Assembly: GCA_910587095.1 (NCBI GenBank)
Contig: CAJUMJ010000028.1
Span: 16,370-80,369, forward strand
Reading direction: 5' to 3'
Length of the DNA stretch: 64,000 nucleotides
Source: an uncultured Lachnospiraceae bacterium
GTDB lineage: Bacteria > Bacillota > Clostridia > Lachnospirales > Lachnospiraceae
Below are positions 17,636 through 27,078 of the stretch, piece after piece. Positions within the stretch are counted from its first letter, which is position 1, and every line of letters begins with the position of its first letter. The notes beneath the pieces were generated by a model. That model saw only the letters and a program-made list of their open reading frames with translations, did not search any database and was not told where the DNA came from. The position numbers and the translations under genes were made by a program.

Positions 17636-19390
17636 CTACCTTTCTCGGGAAATTTTCCCCATGGTTACGCGATACACCATGTCGCACTTCTCAATGGTCT
17701 GTAGTCTGTGCGCAATAATAACAAGTGTTTTTCTTCCATGAAGCCTGTTAATGGAATCCATGATCGCCGCCTCCGTCTCGTTGTCGAGAGCAGAAGTCGC
17801 CTCATCCAGCACAAGCACCTCCGGGTCTTCGTAAAGAGCTCTCGCGATACTGATTCTCTGTCTCTGGCCGCCGGAAATACGTATGCCACGCTCGCCGATC
17901 CCGGTTTCCAATCCCTCCGGCAGACTTCTCACAAAATCATCGAGAGCAGCCTCTTTCAGAGCCCTCCACACCTTTTCCTCGTCGATCTCCTCCTCCGGCA
18001 CGCCGAAAGCCACATTCCTGCGGATGGAATCGTCAATCATAAAGACGGTTTGGGGGATATAGCCGATGTTTTTCAGCCAGGCGGCATAATGACCGCTCAC
18101 ATCAACGCCATCCGCCAGGATACGCCCGCTCTCCATCTGCAAAAGTCCCAGCATAATATCCACAATGGTAGTTTTCCCCGCTCCCGTGACTCCCACGATG
18201 CCGACCGAAGCGCCGACTGGTATCTCCATCTGCGCGTGATCAAAAATCAGAGTCTCCGAATTCGGATATCTGTAGGTGATATCCTCCAGCCGGATCATCT
18301 TCTCCACGGGCAGCTTGTCCACGCTCTGCTTGTGCCTGTACGCATCCGGGTCATAGGTCACATGTCCGTCATGAATCTCCTCCTGCAAGTTGTCGCTGAC
18401 TCCCATAAAGAAAGGCTCGAAGTAGGATATGGATGTCTGAAAATTGTTGATGCGGTTTACGCTTGGAAGCAGCCGCATGGCAGCCGCCGCAAGAGCCGAA
18501 AGCTGCGGCACCAGTTCCTTCATCTGCGTGCCATGCCCGATGGTGAGTACGAAATACCCCACCATGCCCGCGATGCACACTGTCTCGATCAAAAGTCTTG
18601 GCGTTGCGTTAAACAGGTTGTATTTTTGCACCGCACCGACATAACCCGCCCCGCATTTGGCATACTCATTGATGAAATAGCTTTCCTTACATCCGATCTT
18701 GATCTCCTTGATTCCCATCACGGACTGTTCGATCCACTTGTACAAGCCGCTGTAATAGTCCTGGTTGTCCTGCCCGGCTTTTATCATAATGGGCTTTAAT
18801 ACTTTTTTGATGACAAAAAGGAGTAGCACCATAAGCGCCGCCACCGTCACGATCATCATAGCGTCCGAATAAATAAAGAGGGCTACGACAAGGCAGATAA
18901 AGACGATGCACTCGCTAAAAAGCTGTAGACAGCTTAAAATCAGTCCGTACATATTGTTCACGTCGGACGTGATATTGCGCTGAATGACAGACGTGTCGGC
19001 ATTCAGATAGTACTCATAGGGTCTTTGCATAAAGTTGATCATCATCCGCCTGGAAGTGGCAAACTGATTTGTATAGACAAATTTTAGCTGGGCTTTCTGC
19101 TGGAAAAAGAGGTATATGTTTTTCACCACCGTCATTCCCACGAAAGCTGACAGCAGAAACATGGCGAACTGGGCGCTGCTCTCCATCCCGAGCCCGTCGT
19201 AGACAGCGGAAAGAATCTCGCTCTCCTCCACCGCCGCCGGGTCCATCACCACAGTCACAATGGGCACCAGCATGGAAACACCCAGGCTTTCCAGCACGCC
19301 GCCGATTAGCATCATTACGATGAGCGCCGCCATAGTACGCTTCTGCTTCCCGTCCAAAAGGACGTTCATTTTCCTTAAAATCTTTCCCAT
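17636..19390 (-). CDS. ABC transporter with fused permease and ATPase, PglK/MsbA-like flippase
   Basis: 584 residues: six membrane helices in residues 1-330, then an ATPase domain with Walker A GVTGAGKTT, signature ISGGQRQRISIARAL, Walker B VLVLDEATSALD and the switch His in IIAHRLQT. The N-terminus LLDGKQKRTMAALIVMMLIG followed by GVLESLGVSMLVP resembles PglK-type oligosaccharide-lipid flippases. No Wzx/MOP flippase is seen in the window, so this is the best candidate for translocating a lipid-linked repeat unit. An AAGGAAC ribosome binding site precedes the ATG. Confidence 0.88.
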   Translation of the reverse strand: MGKILRKMNVLLDGKQKRTMAALIVMMLIGGVLESLGVSMLVPIVTVVMDPAAVEESEILSAVYDGLGMESSAQFAMFLLSAFVGMTVVKNIYLFFQQKAQLKFVYTNQFATSRRMMINFMQRPYEYYLNADTSVIQRNITSDVNNMYGLILSCLQLFSECIVFICLVVALFIYSDAMMIVTVAALMVLLLFVIKKVLKPIMIKAGQDNQDYYSGLYKWIEQSVMGIKEIKIGCKESYFINEYAKCGAGYVGAVQKYNLFNATPRLLIETVCIAGMVGYFVLTIGHGTQMKELVPQLSALAAAAMRLLPSVNRINNFQTSISYFEPFFMGVSDNLQEEIHDGHVTYDPDAYRHKQSVDKLPVEKMIRLEDITYRYPNSETLIFDHAQMEIPVGASVGIVGVTGAGKTTIVDIMLGLLQMESGRILADGVDVSGHYAAWLKNIGYIPQTVFMIDDSIRRNVAFGVPEEEIDEEKVWRALKEAALDDFVRSLPEGLETGIGERGIRISGGQRQRISIARALYEDPEVLVLDEATSALDNETEAAIMDSINRLHGRKTLVIIAHRLQTIEKCDMVYRVTMGKISRER

Positions 19391-19501
19391 AATCAGGTTC
19401 CTTCTAAAACCGCAGCGAATTTTTGACTTCTATCGAGTATACCACAGGAGCATCCATCGCGCAAATGCGCTTTTTCCTGTTTTTTCAAAATTGTCCTGCG
19501 T

Positions 19502-20572
19502 TTAAATCTCATCGTTTTGCCGATGGAGCCTGGGATCCTCGTAATTGTCCATAAAATCTTCGCCCAAATAGATGATCTCTTTCGCGAAACGGATGCTGTG
19601 GACTACGGTAAACACCGAAATCACACGGCAAAAGACAAGCCCTTCTATATAATTCAAAATTTCCATGGGAAACTTCCTGTCAAGCACAACGCAGTCCGGG
19701 AATAGCTTCTCGTAATCCAGAAGATCCCTCGGGTGCGGTTTGATTAAAACGGTCGTTTTAAGCCCTTCTATTTTTCCATACTGCTCAATGCAATCGCGAA
19801 ATATCCGTTCCCGCACATCCAGCTCGCACAAAGGCTCCGTCAAAAGAAGAATCTGGTTGTTTCCCGCCGCCAGCTTTTCACGTATTTCCCCAATATTTCC
19901 TATAAACAGGTTCACCAGCAAATCCTGGTCTTCTCCCGAAAGGCGCTCCGTCAGCTCATGCCTCGGCTTCTCGATATATTTGGGACAAGGGTACGGCAGG
20001 ATGGAAATATTGTTGACTTCCATGTCCAGGCAGTACTTTCCCCAGCCATTCTGGATGAAAATCAGATTCCGGGCGGCGAGAAAAGCTTTCAGTTTAAAAT
20101 GCCCTCTGTTATCATATCGGGCCGTGTCGTAAGTGCTGATACAGTCCAGCCCATCCTCCAGCGCGTGGTAGAAAATCCTTTTATAACTCAGATAATAGCC
20201 GATCGGGTCGGAATCACAAAACACATAGATGTCCTTATATTCTTTAAAGTCCACCGGCACATAAGGCTCCTGCGCCTTTCCCAAAAGCTTTGTATAGCGG
20301 ATGCGGGCCAGCAAATTCAAAAACAGACTGCCTCTGTCCGTGTGGTATTTCATAATTCCCGGAAAAGTCACGTCCTCCTTCTCGTCAAACATATACACAG
20401 CCTCAAAAAGACCGCATACTCTTGCCCGTTCCTCCAGATCCCCGAAATCATTGGACATGGTGCTCATGACAAGAGTTGCGTTTCCCCGCTTTTCCCTTTC
20501 CAGATCCAGTTCCTTTAAGCAAGCCACGTACACATGATAGTACGTGTGGCAGACATAGATTCTATCCTTCAT
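19502..20572 (-). CDS. Sialyltransferase-like glycosyltransferase (GT52-like)
   Basis: 356 residues, no membrane segment. The N-terminus MKDRIYVCHTYYHVYVA and the C-terminal half with VLIKPHPRDLLDYEKLFPDC are characteristic of GT-B sialyltransferases of the GT52/polysialyltransferase group, where the HP pair contacts the CMP donor. GGGAGAATT precedes the ATG. It lies directly downstream of the pseI and ATP-grasp genes, so the donor is probably CMP-pseudaminic acid rather than CMP-Neu5Ac. Family assignment is fairly secure; the donor is inferred. Confidence 0.78.
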   Translation of the reverse strand: MKDRIYVCHTYYHVYVACLKELDLEREKRGNATLVMSTMSNDFGDLEERARVCGLFEAVYMFDEKEDVTFPGIMKYHTDRGSLFLNLLARIRYTKLLGKAQEPYVPVDFKEYKDIYVFCDSDPIGYYLSYKRIFYHALEDGLDCISTYDTARYDNRGHFKLKAFLAARNLIFIQNGWGKYCLDMEVNNISILPYPCPKYIEKPRHELTERLSGEDQDLLVNLFIGNIGEIREKLAAGNNQILLLTEPLCELDVRERIFRDCIEQYGKIEGLKTTVLIKPHPRDLLDYEKLFPDCVVLDRKFPMEILNYIEGLVFCRVISVFTVVHSIRFAKEIIYLGEDFMDNYEDPRLHRQNDEI

Positions 20573-20596
20573 AATTCTCCCGTTCGCAAAACATTT

Positions 20597-21907
20597 TTAT
20601 GATAACACGACACTTATCTGCGACATCACCCGTTTTCCAAGCTCCATTGCCTGCTCTCTTGTCCTTCCCGTAGTAATCACATGCCCCAGCCTGTCGTTGC
20701 TCGAACGTGTTCCCTGTACATGCTCTCCGGCGGTTTTATAAAGGCTGATCTCCTTAACGCCCTCCGTTTTGTACAAAGCTTCCGGCACGGTTATCTCTTT
20801 CAATATCCCCTCATACCCCTGTTTTGCATGGATAAAATGTATCGCCGCCCCTCTCTGCCGCTTCGGCAAAAGATCCGGCGTTTTTCCCGTCGCCAGCTCC
20901 ACGGAAGCTCCCACCATATCAATCCCGGTAGAAAGCGGCACAAGTTTCGATGTGATAAAGTCGCCGCCAAGCCTTGCTGCCAGCTCAACGATCTTCGGAC
21001 CCTCCTCCGTCACCTTTATCTCCACATGGGCCGGCGCGTTCTCTATCCCGATGGCCGCGATGGCCTGCTTTGCCACGGCGCGAATCCGCTCCTGCGTCCC
21101 CTCATCCAACCCGCTCGGTTCACAGTGGGCCAGTTCCACAAAGTAGGGCGGCGGCGTGATATACTTGTCCGTAACGGCAAGGATGTGCGGCTCCTTCTCC
21201 ACCACAATCGCTTCCACGCTGACCTCCGGTCCTTGCATATACTCCTCCACCATCACGATGCCGTTTCGGGAATGAGCCCGGCTATAGTCGTAAACCTCCC
21301 GACTGTCGTGCGGGCGACCATTCCCGCCGGCCGGCCGTGCCCCATACCCCGACTCCCGGCCCGCGCCTTCCATACGCGCGCAGACACCGTTTCCCACACC
21401 CGCCGCTTCCAAGAGTACCACGCCCCGGCTTCCCGCGTTATCCGCCGGCTTTACGATACAGTTCCCCTTAAGCTTGCCGACCGCCTCCGCAAACGTCCCG
21501 TAGTCCCCGGCCGCATAGTACTCGGGTATCGGCACGCCGCTTTCTTTTAAACGATCCCTCATCCTGCTTTTTATGGTGGCGCACTGGGCGTTCTCATAGG
21601 ACAAGTCCGGCCGCTTTCCCAGCTTTTCATTGACATAAGCCGCCGTCCGTACAGGGCCGTCGCTGGTGGACGTGAGCACCACATCCGGCTGATAGATAAG
21701 CGCCTGCCGGTATACCTCGTCCTGATCCAGCGTGCTCACCACCAGCTTCACATCCGCAAGCGCGAAACCCACCGCGTCTTCGTCATAATCCACCAAAATG
21801 ACCTCATATCCCAATTCCTTCGCCTTCTTTATGGCGGGAACCTGTAGCGCGCTTGCGCCCAAAATCATGATCCTTTTTCGTTTCTCTTCCACTTTATTTT
21901 TCTCCAT
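20597..21907 (-). CDS. ATP-grasp ligase with a Gly/Arg-rich insertion
   Basis: 436 residues from ATG 21907; an ATG at 21868 (MILGAS) with AAGGA close by is an alternative. It opens with a PreATP-grasp fold (RIMILGASALQVPAIKKAKE). The ATP-grasp core includes NCIVKPADNAGSRGV (about 149-163), VMVEEYMQGPEVSVEA (218-233) and a metal-binding part with HVEIKVTE and KIVELAARLGGDF. The family couples a carboxylate to an amine using ATP. Between residues 168 and 203 there is a low-complexity, very GC-rich insertion. Its place between pseI and the transferase suggests a nonulosonic acid or its carboxyl group as substrate, which is inference. Confidence 0.83.
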   Translation of the reverse strand: MEKNKVEEKRKRIMILGASALQVPAIKKAKELGYEVILVDYDEDAVGFALADVKLVVSTLDQDEVYRQALIYQPDVVLTSTSDGPVRTAAYVNEKLGKRPDLSYENAQCATIKSRMRDRLKESGVPIPEYYAAGDYGTFAEAVGKLKGNCIVKPADNAGSRGVVLLEAAGVGNGVCARMEGAGRESGYGARPAGGNGRPHDSREVYDYSRAHSRNGIVMVEEYMQGPEVSVEAIVVEKEPHILAVTDKYITPPPYFVELAHCEPSGLDEGTQERIRAVAKQAIAAIGIENAPAHVEIKVTEEGPKIVELAARLGGDFITSKLVPLSTGIDMVGASVELATGKTPDLLPKRQRGAAIHFIHAKQGYEGILKEITVPEALYKTEGVKEISLYKTAGEHVQGTRSSNDRLGHVITTGRTREQAMELGKRVMSQISVVLS

Positions 21908-21981
21908 CAAAGCGCATTTCGGTCACGTAGTTACGACGCAGCCCCGTAATTTGCAGGCTTTCATCCACCCCACATCCGACA

Positions 21982-23037
21982 TCACTGCACATACTTCCAT
22001 TCCATCGGCGTTCCCCGGGAAATATCGCAGCGCGCCTTTTTACCCAGCACTTCCTCATAATGCACAGGCGCCATACCGAATGCGGGGCGTATAGAGCGCA
22101 TGTTTTCCGATGTAAAAATCTCCCCCGCTTTCATATCCTGCGTCACAAAGAGGGAACGTCCTTCCTCTCTGCTTCTCTCCTGCTTTTCGGTCAGCCGGTA
22201 GGTCACCTTCCCAAGCGCTTTCTCCACAATGCGGATTTCCTCCACCATCCTTTTAAACTCCGCAGGTTCCATGGAAAAAGCGGCGTCGGGCCCGCCGTCC
22301 GCCCGCGAGAGGGTAAAATGTTTTTCCACCATACGCGCGCCGAGAGCCACCGAAGCCACCGCCACGGCACAACCCATGCTGTGATCGGAAAGTCCCGTCA
22401 TACAGTCAAAAACCTCCGCCATATGGGGAATTACTCTGATATTCATATCCTCATAGGGAGAAGGATAGGTGGAAGTGCATTTGAGAAGAATAATCTGCCC
22501 GTTTCCCTCCTCAAGACAGGTTTTCACCGCCCTCTCTATATCCTCCAGATGCGCGATACCGGTCGCCATGATAACCGGCTTCCCCAGCTTTGCAATCTTT
22601 CGGATCAGGGGTATGTCCCTAATCTCGAAGGAAGCGATCTTGTAGGCGGGCATCTTTATCTCCTCCATAAAATCCACCGCCGTGAAATCAAACGGGGAGG
22701 AAAAACAGTCCATCCCCAAATCGTTCGCCAGCTTCATAAGTTTCGGCTGCCATTCCCAGGGCGTGAACGCCTCCTGGTAAAGTTTGTAGAAAGTAGTGCC
22801 GTCCCAAATTGTCCCTTGCGCAATCTGAAAATATTCGTTGTCGCAATCCATCGTGATGGTATCCGCCGTGTAAGTCTGAAGCTTCACCGCATCCGCTCCC
22901 GCTTCCTTTGCCGCCCGTATGATTGCCTCGGCCCGGTCATAATCCTGCAAGTGGTTAGCCGACATCTCCGCTACAATGTATGTCGGCTCGCCTTCCCCGA
23001 TGAATCGATTACCTATCTGTATTTTTTCCTGTCCCAT
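21982..23037 (-). CDS. pseI: Pseudaminic acid synthase
   Basis: 351 residues from the ATG at 23037, with GGGAGAGAAA upstream. A NeuB-type TIM barrel (YIVAEMSANH near the N-terminus, then GADAVKLQTYTADTIT) is followed by a C-terminal SAF/antifreeze domain (about residue 295 on, GRSLFVTQDMKAGEIFTSEN). The motif EKHFTLSRADGGPDAAFS distinguishes PseI from NeuB and LegI. It condenses 6-deoxy-AltdiNAc with phosphoenolpyruvate to give pseudaminic acid. It sits between the cytidylyltransferase and the ATP-grasp gene in the expected pathway order. Confidence 0.93.
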   Translation of the reverse strand: MGQEKIQIGNRFIGEGEPTYIVAEMSANHLQDYDRAEAIIRAAKEAGADAVKLQTYTADTITMDCDNEYFQIAQGTIWDGTTFYKLYQEAFTPWEWQPKLMKLANDLGMDCFSSPFDFTAVDFMEEIKMPAYKIASFEIRDIPLIRKIAKLGKPVIMATGIAHLEDIERAVKTCLEEGNGQIILLKCTSTYPSPYEDMNIRVIPHMAEVFDCMTGLSDHSMGCAVAVASVALGARMVEKHFTLSRADGGPDAAFSMEPAEFKRMVEEIRIVEKALGKVTYRLTEKQERSREEGRSLFVTQDMKAGEIFTSENMRSIRPAFGMAPVHYEEVLGKKARCDISRGTPMEWKYVQ

Positions 23038-23081
23038 TTTCTCTCTCCCTGCAAAAAGACACTTGCCGCAATGCCTTTCTA

Positions 23082-23837
23082 TCACCGCTCACGGTTTTCC
23101 CGCATCAAACGAAATTTCATCTCCGCCAGTGCCAGATCCGACGGATTGTCGATATCCTGTACCTCCGTATCCGGCACGACAATGGGCAGATAACCGTCCG
23201 GCAGATCGCCCTTACAAGCCAGATACCGTTCCACATGGTAGCAGTAAAACTGGCCGCTGTCATGGTACACAGGTTCCAAATCCTGGGAACGCTTTGCGGC
23301 GTTCTCCGGATAGCAGTACACCAGCTTCCCGTCGCGGATCGCCATGCCGCGCTGAGGAGGAAACGAATAGCGCACCACCGGCATAACTCCGGCGGCATCC
23401 TTCTCCACCAATAGCTCCATGGCATCCCTGAGTTTCCCGGCTGTCACAAAAGGCGCAGTCGGATAAATGCATGCCATATAATCAAATCGCTCTCCCCGCT
23501 GCTCATATGTCTCAAGCACCTCCATAAGCACATCGTCCGTGGTGGCAAAATCGCCGGAGGTCTTCTCGCTTCTCATAAAGGGAACCGCCGCACCCGCTTC
23601 CCGCGCGATGCGCGCAATCTCCGCATCGTCGGTGGAAACCATAACTTCCCGGAAAACTCCCGACTTAAGTGCCGCCTCAACACCGTAGACAAGCATCGGC
23701 TTACCCATAAACTCTCTGATATTTTTCCCCGGAATCCGCTTGCTGCCGCCCCGGGCCGTGATAATCGCCACCGCGTTTAACCCTGTTTTCATTCCGCACG
23801 CTCTTTCCTTCTTCAGTTCCTGGTATTCCAACCTCAT
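23082..23837 (-). CDS. pseF: Pseudaminic acid cytidylyltransferase
   Basis: 251 residues from ATG 23837, one base after the upstream stop (TAAAATG). An ATG at 23792 (MKTGLNAV) fits the usual length better and may be the true start. The nucleotide-binding motif IITARGGSKRIPGKNIREF, then STDDAEIA and IYPTAPF, are those of the CMP-sialic acid synthetase family. The YCYPENAAKRSQDLEPVYHD region matches PseF rather than NeuA. It activates pseudaminic acid as CMP-Pse for the transferase at 19502. Confidence 0.9.
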   Translation of the reverse strand: MRLEYQELKKERACGMKTGLNAVAIITARGGSKRIPGKNIREFMGKPMLVYGVEAALKSGVFREVMVSTDDAEIARIAREAGAAVPFMRSEKTSGDFATTDDVLMEVLETYEQRGERFDYMACIYPTAPFVTAGKLRDAMELLVEKDAAGVMPVVRYSFPPQRGMAIRDGKLVYCYPENAAKRSQDLEPVYHDSGQFYCYHVERYLACKGDLPDGYLPIVVPDTEVQDIDNPSDLALAEMKFRLMRENRER

Positions 23838-23838
23838 T

Positions 23839-26001
23839 TTATAATTTTACAATCTCCTCCGCGATCCGCCATGCCCCCTGTCCATCCGTGACCTCGGAAA
23901 GCTTTTCTCTCATGCGTCTCCTTCTGTCTTTATCTGTAAGCAGACTCCCCAGTCCCTCACAAAGCGCCTTGACGCACGCCTCCTTGTCCTGTCTGATATC
24001 CCCGGCGAAAAGCATACGATCCTCTTTTTCGAAAAATTCCCTGTCATATCTCTGGTTGTCCGCCGACTGGAAAAATACGGTCGGCACCCGCATCGCGCAA
24101 AGCTCAAACAGCATCGTCCCCGCCGCGGACACCGCCGCGTCGCAAACTGCCATCAAGCCCGCCATGTCAAGACAGGGCCGGTATACCTTCACGTTTTCGT
24201 GCGTCCTCGCGAACTCCTCTATGGCATCTCCTTGGGGATGGTAAACGCCCACCACCGCATGAAAGGTGACGTTTTGAAATGCCTCCATCCCGGATGCTTT
24301 CTCCAAAACACCTAGAACTGCGCCCCACGCGTCCGTACCCCCGCTTGCCACAAGGAGGTCAAAACCTGCTTTCTGTCCCTCCACCTTCTCCCGCGCATCT
24401 TCCGTCGCAGCGAACTCCTCCCTGAGGGGCACATATTCCGTCCCGAGAAGAAGCTTTGTTTTGCCGCCGTAGGTTTCCTCATAGGGAAATCTCGTGTGGT
24501 AGGCGTTGTAATTGATCAGCAGCTCCACCGGGTAGACCGCGTCGAAGCAGTCGTCAATATAGGCTAACCGCACCCTGTCACCCAGCTTCTCAAAATAGGC
24601 CGGCGTCGCCTGATAGGAATCCACCAAAAGGATCTTTACGCCCGACAAGCCCAATATCTCTTTAAACCTCGGCACTTCCTCTTCCATCCGGTTCCACTCC
24701 GTGTTCAGGCAGATCTGCTCCATTCCTGCCCGCAAGAGCGTCTCCTTCGCCTCCTTATCCGCCGTAAAGAAAATTACCTGACATCCCATATTTTTCAACC
24801 GCCTGGCAATGGTAATACAGCGCATCACATGTCCGGTCGCCACCTCGTCGTTTGCGTCCGTCCTTATACCGATCACCGGCTGTTCCTCATACAGGGAAAG
24901 CGTCGCCGCGATCTCTTCCATCTGTGCCGCGCCATAGCGTTGATCCACCGGAAGCGCCAGCATATGTTCAAAAATATAGGTTTCCTCCCCCTGCAGACAG
25001 TCACGGTTCTCTTCTCCTATCGGCCAGAGCACAGGGGCGTAAATACCCCTCTCACCCAAAAACCGCTGCAACCCGTCACGCTCCCTGGCATAGATTGGCA
25101 GATAGAGCCCGGCCGCCTCCTTCCCGCCGCCAAGAACAGGCCAAAGCCGTTTCATACCCCTAATTTTTTCATATAACAGACGATAATTTTCCGCCCTCCT
25201 CCCCGCCGCCGCGCTCTCATTCATTCCTGCGAGAATTGTGGCGGAAACACGCGACATGCGCCGCACTCCCTGATAACGGTCAAGGTCTTCCTCCAGAGCG
25301 CGGTTTCTCTTTAAAAACGCCTCCTTTTCGGCCTGTAGTCCGGCCGGCGGCACGTCCTTTTCCTGTCTCTCCATCAGGTACTCCCATTTTCGGACAAGGG
25401 GAATCAGACGTTCCCTGGCGTAATCGTCGCCGGACTCCAAAACATCCTCCGCCAGCGGAAAATCGGAGACGACAAAACCGCCGTCGGGAACCGCGTACCA
25501 TTTGCGCAGACTTCCCACCACAAAATCCGCATCCTGCCCCGCTTCCTTTAGATAGTAGGACTGGGTTACGTCCTCCATCAGCAAAATCCCTCTTTTTCTG
25601 AGAGAGGCAATCTGTGTCCGCACTCCTTTGCAAGTATCCGCGCCAAAATAAGGGTGAATAAAAAGAAGCCCCGGATCATTTTCCAAAGCAAGCCCAACCA
25701 GCTCTTCCCCCGCTGTCTCAAGATCGCTGTCCACAGGATAAAATACAAGCTCCCATCCCCTGCGGACAAACGGAATAAATACCGAATCACACATATAAGC
25801 CGGCATCAGACATCGTTTGCGTATCTCTGGCCTTTCCCGCTCCAGGCTGATCAGCGCAAGCTCGATTGCTTCCCTGCCCGAGGCCGTAAAGCATTGATTC
25901 CTTTTTCCGTACTTATCCACCTGGCAAAGCCGGAGCGCGTCCGCCTCCACGCTTTCCCTCACAGTCGAAGGCTTCACCTCAAAAATGCTTCCAATCTCCA
26001 T
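23839..26001 (-). CDS. Fusion of a DegT-like PLP aminotransferase domain with PseG
   Basis: 720 residues from the ATG at 26001 (GGAG 6 bases upstream; a TTG 12 bases earlier is less likely). Residues 1-370 form an aminotransferase-like domain that keeps a PLP-ring Asp144 in MEDVTQ and a Schiff-base Lys167 in GSLRKWYAVPDGG. From about residue 375, IGIRTDANDEVATGHVMRC starts a PseG domain, the hydrolase that removes UDP from UDP-6-deoxy-AltdiNAc. It retains GHVMR, the ASGGTDAWG loop and SAAGTMLFELCAM. Stand-alone PseG is about 330 residues, so the N-terminal domain is an extra activity. It is 1 bp from pseF. Confidence 0.88.
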   Translation of the reverse strand: MEIGSIFEVKPSTVRESVEADALRLCQVDKYGKRNQCFTASGREAIELALISLERERPEIRKRCLMPAYMCDSVFIPFVRRGWELVFYPVDSDLETAGEELVGLALENDPGLLFIHPYFGADTCKGVRTQIASLRKRGILLMEDVTQSYYLKEAGQDADFVVGSLRKWYAVPDGGFVVSDFPLAEDVLESGDDYARERLIPLVRKWEYLMERQEKDVPPAGLQAEKEAFLKRNRALEEDLDRYQGVRRMSRVSATILAGMNESAAAGRRAENYRLLYEKIRGMKRLWPVLGGGKEAAGLYLPIYARERDGLQRFLGERGIYAPVLWPIGEENRDCLQGEETYIFEHMLALPVDQRYGAAQMEEIAATLSLYEEQPVIGIRTDANDEVATGHVMRCITIARRLKNMGCQVIFFTADKEAKETLLRAGMEQICLNTEWNRMEEEVPRFKEILGLSGVKILLVDSYQATPAYFEKLGDRVRLAYIDDCFDAVYPVELLINYNAYHTRFPYEETYGGKTKLLLGTEYVPLREEFAATEDAREKVEGQKAGFDLLVASGGTDAWGAVLGVLEKASGMEAFQNVTFHAVVGVYHPQGDAIEEFARTHENVKVYRPCLDMAGLMAVCDAAVSAAGTMLFELCAMRVPTVFFQSADNQRYDREFFEKEDRMLFAGDIRQDKEACVKALCEGLGSLLTDKDRRRRMREKLSEVTDGQGAWRIAEEIVKL

Positions 26002-26034
26002 AGTAATCTCCAAGTAAATGTGTCTTACCGTCGT

Positions 26035-27078
26035 TTACCGCGATAGCCCGGACCGGCTGTGTCTCTTCCTGAAATTGCGGTACGCCCACAGCAGCTTATA
26101 ATATGCCATAAACAGAAACGTAGATTTCATCTGCATCCGAATCAGCTTCTTTTCCTCCTCATGCGTCCGTTCCCGGTAGTAGGGATTGTCCTGAAATTGT
26201 GGAAAACGGCAGCGCATCTCCCTGCCAAGCTCTTTCACAAAGCGGTATCTCGTCCGCTTCACACCGGCCATATACGTAAATAAGGTGTTGATATAAAACA
26301 GCAAAGTAAAGCTGTACTCCATTTCCGGCCGGTATCTGTCCAGAAAATCATGCCTCTCGGCCTCCCTGAGCATCAGCCGTCCGGCCTCTAAACGATCCTC
26401 GCATCGCTTTTCGGAGATCGTGTGAACCGTGGAGGACTCGTGCTGATAATAGTAATATAACGGCTCCTCGATGTATTCGAAATGCTTCGCGAGCACCAGA
26501 TAGGAATTGCCGAGCGCATTGTCCTCATAAAATATGTGCTCTGGAAACCAGAGCCCGTTTTCCAGAATCATGGAACGGCGGAAAATCTTTACCACCAGAC
26601 TTCCCCCGTCCAAAATCAGGCTCCTCTTCTTTTCATCGTCGAGTACTCCCGTCTGGCTCTGTCTGTTGTTGTGCACCACCTGGCCAACCTTCATGGAATG
26701 CTCGCAGGTAAGACAGTAATCGCAGCCCACGAGATCGGCCCCCGTCTCCTGCGCTCTCCCGATCAGCCGTTCGTACATGTCGGGCGCAATCCAGTCGTCG
26801 CTGTCGATAAAACCGATCCACTCCCCCTGCGCCATCTTTAATCCGGCATTTTTCGCTCCGCCTTGATGTCTGTTCTCCTCAAGATGCGCCACCCTGAATT
26901 TCTCCGGATACCTCTTCTCATAATCCTGCAGGATTTTCCACGATTCATCCGTGGAGCAATCGTCCACCGCGATGATCTCATAATCCGCAAGAGTCTGTCC
27001 CACGAGGGAATCCAGACAATATTCCAGTTTTCGATCCGCCGCCATATTATAAACCGGCACTATGATACTAAGTTTCAT
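26035..27078 (-). CDS. GT2 family glycosyltransferase
   Basis: 347 residues from the ATG at 27078, with AGGGAGG 6 bases upstream; it overlaps the upstream gene by 11 bp. The GT-A domain starts MKLSIIVPVYNMAADRKL, with AVDDCSTDESW, the NAGLKMAQGEWIGFIDSDDW segment (DxD as DSDDW) and ENRHQGGAKNAG. The C-terminal part contains a segment LLFYINTLFTYMAG that is probably not membrane spanning. Cytoplasmic enzyme that adds one sugar to the lipid-linked intermediate; donor and acceptor cannot be read from the sequence. Confidence 0.88.
   Translation of the reverse strand: MKLSIIVPVYNMAADRKLEYCLDSLVGQTLADYEIIAVDDCSTDESWKILQDYEKRYPEKFRVAHLEENRHQGGAKNAGLKMAQGEWIGFIDSDDWIAPDMYERLIGRAQETGADLVGCDYCLTCEHSMKVGQVVHNNRQSQTGVLDDEKKRSLILDGGSLVVKIFRRSMILENGLWFPEHIFYEDNALGNSYLVLAKHFEYIEEPLYYYYQHESSTVHTISEKRCEDRLEAGRLMLREAERHDFLDRYRPEMEYSFTLLFYINTLFTYMAGVKRTRYRFVKELGREMRCRFPQFQDNPYYRERTHEEEKKLIRMQMKSTFLFMAYYKLLWAYRNFRKRHSRSGLSR

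Noticed and set aside
22060..23193. 377-codon plus-strand open frame
   Set aside because: Antisense to pseI and the end of pseF, both clearly identified.
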